The notes beneath the pieces were generated by a model. It did no database searches and was not told where the DNA came from. It saw only the letters and a list, made by a program, of their open reading frames with translations. A DNA stretch of 64,000 nucleotides from Clavelina lepadiformis (taxonomy: Eukaryota; Chordata; Ascidiacea; Aplousobranchia; Clavelinidae): NCBI RefSeq assembly GCF_947623445.1, contig NC_135240.1, forward strand, positions 8,680,001 to 8,744,000. The letters are read 5' to 3'. Position 1 is the first letter of the stretch. Every line of letters starts with the position of its first letter. Both the position numbers and the translations under genes were made by a program. This document shows, in pieces, positions 62,855 through 64,000 of this stretch.

Positions 62855-63854
62855 TTAACACATCCCACTGATGGTCTTGTTGCGTTTGTTACGCATGATT
62901 ACAACGACAAGAGCAGCTATTATAACCACAGCAATGACGGCAACAATTCCTGCAATTTCAGCGGCTTGTAATAAATTAGGAACTTTGTTCTGCTTCAATT
63001 CTATGAGTTGTTCTACTTTTTCAGAATTGGAGTTGGCTGTGATAGTTGATACAATGTATGTACCGTAGTCAGTTGGAGATACGTCCCTGAAAACGCGATC
63101 ATAGTTAATGAGGATATTCAATCTAAAAAACTTTCCTCCGCGCAAAAAGAAAAGTTTGTTTGTAGCAAAAAAGCAGGTAAGCTTGATTTAATGATTTATT
63201 AGATATTAATTGACTTCAACTTGACGTTATCCTTGACTTACCGAATGTTTAGTGTAATGGGAATAATTTGTTCAGTTCGATTTCGCTCATGCGTTTCAGC
63301 GATGTGCAGATAACAAGTGGGCTGATATTCACTGGAATAAAAACAAAAAGTAATCGCTTGGTAGAAGGCTAGCGCCTATAGCAATTTGCCACTACACTTA
63401 CTCATTTTCATTATTATTTCGTCAAACAAACTCGTTTATAGCTCTTTTGCATAAGGCCAGATCCTAACAGCAAATGGTTGCATTAATTCGTTTTACAATT
63501 ACTCACTATGAGCAAGAAAAGCGGTCATTCGAAGGTTCTCTTCTGCAGGATTCACCAATATCCGATGATTGCTAAGAAATTGAGAAACATGGATTAAAAT
63601 AAGATACATCTTGGACCGAAATGTTATTACAATTAAACAGTGTGTTGCGTCTCGAGAAAAAGCAAGATCTGTTTTTTTTTCGGAAAATCTCTACAAAAAT
63701 GCAAAACAAACCTTTTTCCAAAAAACCCTGAAATGGAAATGGCTGAATTGTCCAAAACCAAGTCGCAATTGGCATGATATTGAAGCATTCTTTCCAGAAC
63801 CAGCAAAAACTGTTTTATCGCATTGCATTGTGTGTGGCGAGAACGTCGGCGATT
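62855..63854 (-). CDS. TIR-7 (partial): IL-1R-like Ig-TM protein with no TIR domain
   Basis: 3' part of a receptor gene whose 5' exons lie beyond the right edge. Exons 5'-3': 63854-63712, 63571-63507, 63331-63242, 63086-62855. The first three match the Ig3 exons of TIR-2 to -5 in size class, phase and landmarks (NASISCQLRLG, FRVFWKK, FSCSY, ERNR). The last contains SPTDYGTY and a membrane span (IAGIVAVIAVVIIAALVVV), then a tail of about 14 residues, MRNKRNKTISGMC, and a TAA stop at 62857-62855. In the signalling copies the same exon instead runs into a YIKRH-type segment and splices to TIR exons at this point. No TIR exon is found downstream. The architecture matches a membrane decoy such as vertebrate IL1R2, though independent loss of the TIR exons is as likely as orthology. 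Confidence 0.88.
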
Positions 63855-64000
63855 CTAACAATGACATGTTTCGTTGTTAAACATTTGTTAATCATATCAT
63901 AGCATAATTTACCCTGCCACTAAACTGGAGACTTTTATATCCACGTTTAAATACATTGCATAATGCTAACCTTTAAATAAATATTTATCGGATGTAGATA
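63855..64000. other. intron of TIR-7 running off the window
   Basis: Sequence upstream of the acceptor at 63855-63856 (minus strand). No further Ig exon is visible before the right edge. Confidence 0.6.

Noticed and set aside
63611..63880. Plus-strand frame of 89 codons
   Set aside because: It is the antisense shadow of the Ig3 exon of TIR-7 on the minus strand.
1..64000. CRISPR arrays, operons, prokaryotic promoters, tRNA or rRNA genes
   Set aside because: The window is eukaryotic with intron-split genes; no cloverleaf or rRNA sequence was recognised, and the only short tandem arrays are a 45-bp repeat and microsatellites.

Overview
The window is eukaryotic: AT-rich, with intron-split genes, canonical GT-AG splice sites, small exons (55-340 nt) and mostly short introns. 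It holds two chordate-type receptor families and several short hAT transposons with 8-bp target duplications. IL-1-receptor-type proteins (three Ig-like folds, one membrane span, cytoplasmic TIR domain) beside divergent nicotinic acetylcholine receptor (nAChR) subunits, in a compact genome, suggest an invertebrate chordate, most likely an ascidian tunicate (Ciona-like). The organism is an inference. I name no gene symbols because orthology cannot be decided from the sequence.

Layout. 1.1-5.3 kb: TIR-1 (+), a divergent Ig-TM-TIR receptor. 7.4-16.7 kb: two nAChR subunit genes head to head (nACh-1 on minus, 627 aa; nACh-2 on plus, 684 aa) with 804 bp between their start codons. 20.1-25.0 kb: TIR-2 (-). 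30.7-31.2 kb: a broken copy of the M1-M3 exons of nACh-2. 32.0-37.1 kb: TIR-3 (-), a near-copy of TIR-2. 42.8-47.2 kb: TIR-4 (+). 48.3 kb: a lone decayed TIR exon. 50.0-54.9 kb: TIR-5 (-). 57.2-59.8 kb: TIR-6, a pseudogene (-). 62.9-63.9 kb: 3' end of TIR-7 (-), which keeps the Ig and membrane exons but stops about 14 residues after the membrane span, so it lacks a TIR domain.

Exon structures were rebuilt by hand from splice sites and reading phase. TIR-2, -3, -4 and -5 share the same 14-exon plan with the same phases (most exons identical in size), and the nAChR pair shares seven consecutive exons of identical size, so these models are strong. TIR-2 and TIR-3 lie inside a duplicated block of about 6.2 kb (19.51-25.68 and 31.39-37.74 kb). 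A piece of nACh-2 sits directly left of the second block, so the duplicated unit probably once spanned the nAChR/TIR junction.

Functionally, TIR-1 to TIR-5 should be cell-surface receptors signalling through TIR-adaptor contacts, and TIR-7 has the architecture of a signalling-incompetent decoy (compare vertebrate IL1R2). The nAChR pair looks cation-selective (intact GER/leucine M2 pattern) but has a very long loop C without the paired cysteines of alpha subunits. No ligand is visible in the window. Regions between genes are mostly non-coding with transposon relics; four perfect TGACGTCA palindromes lie in the 26.9-30.0 kb gap.
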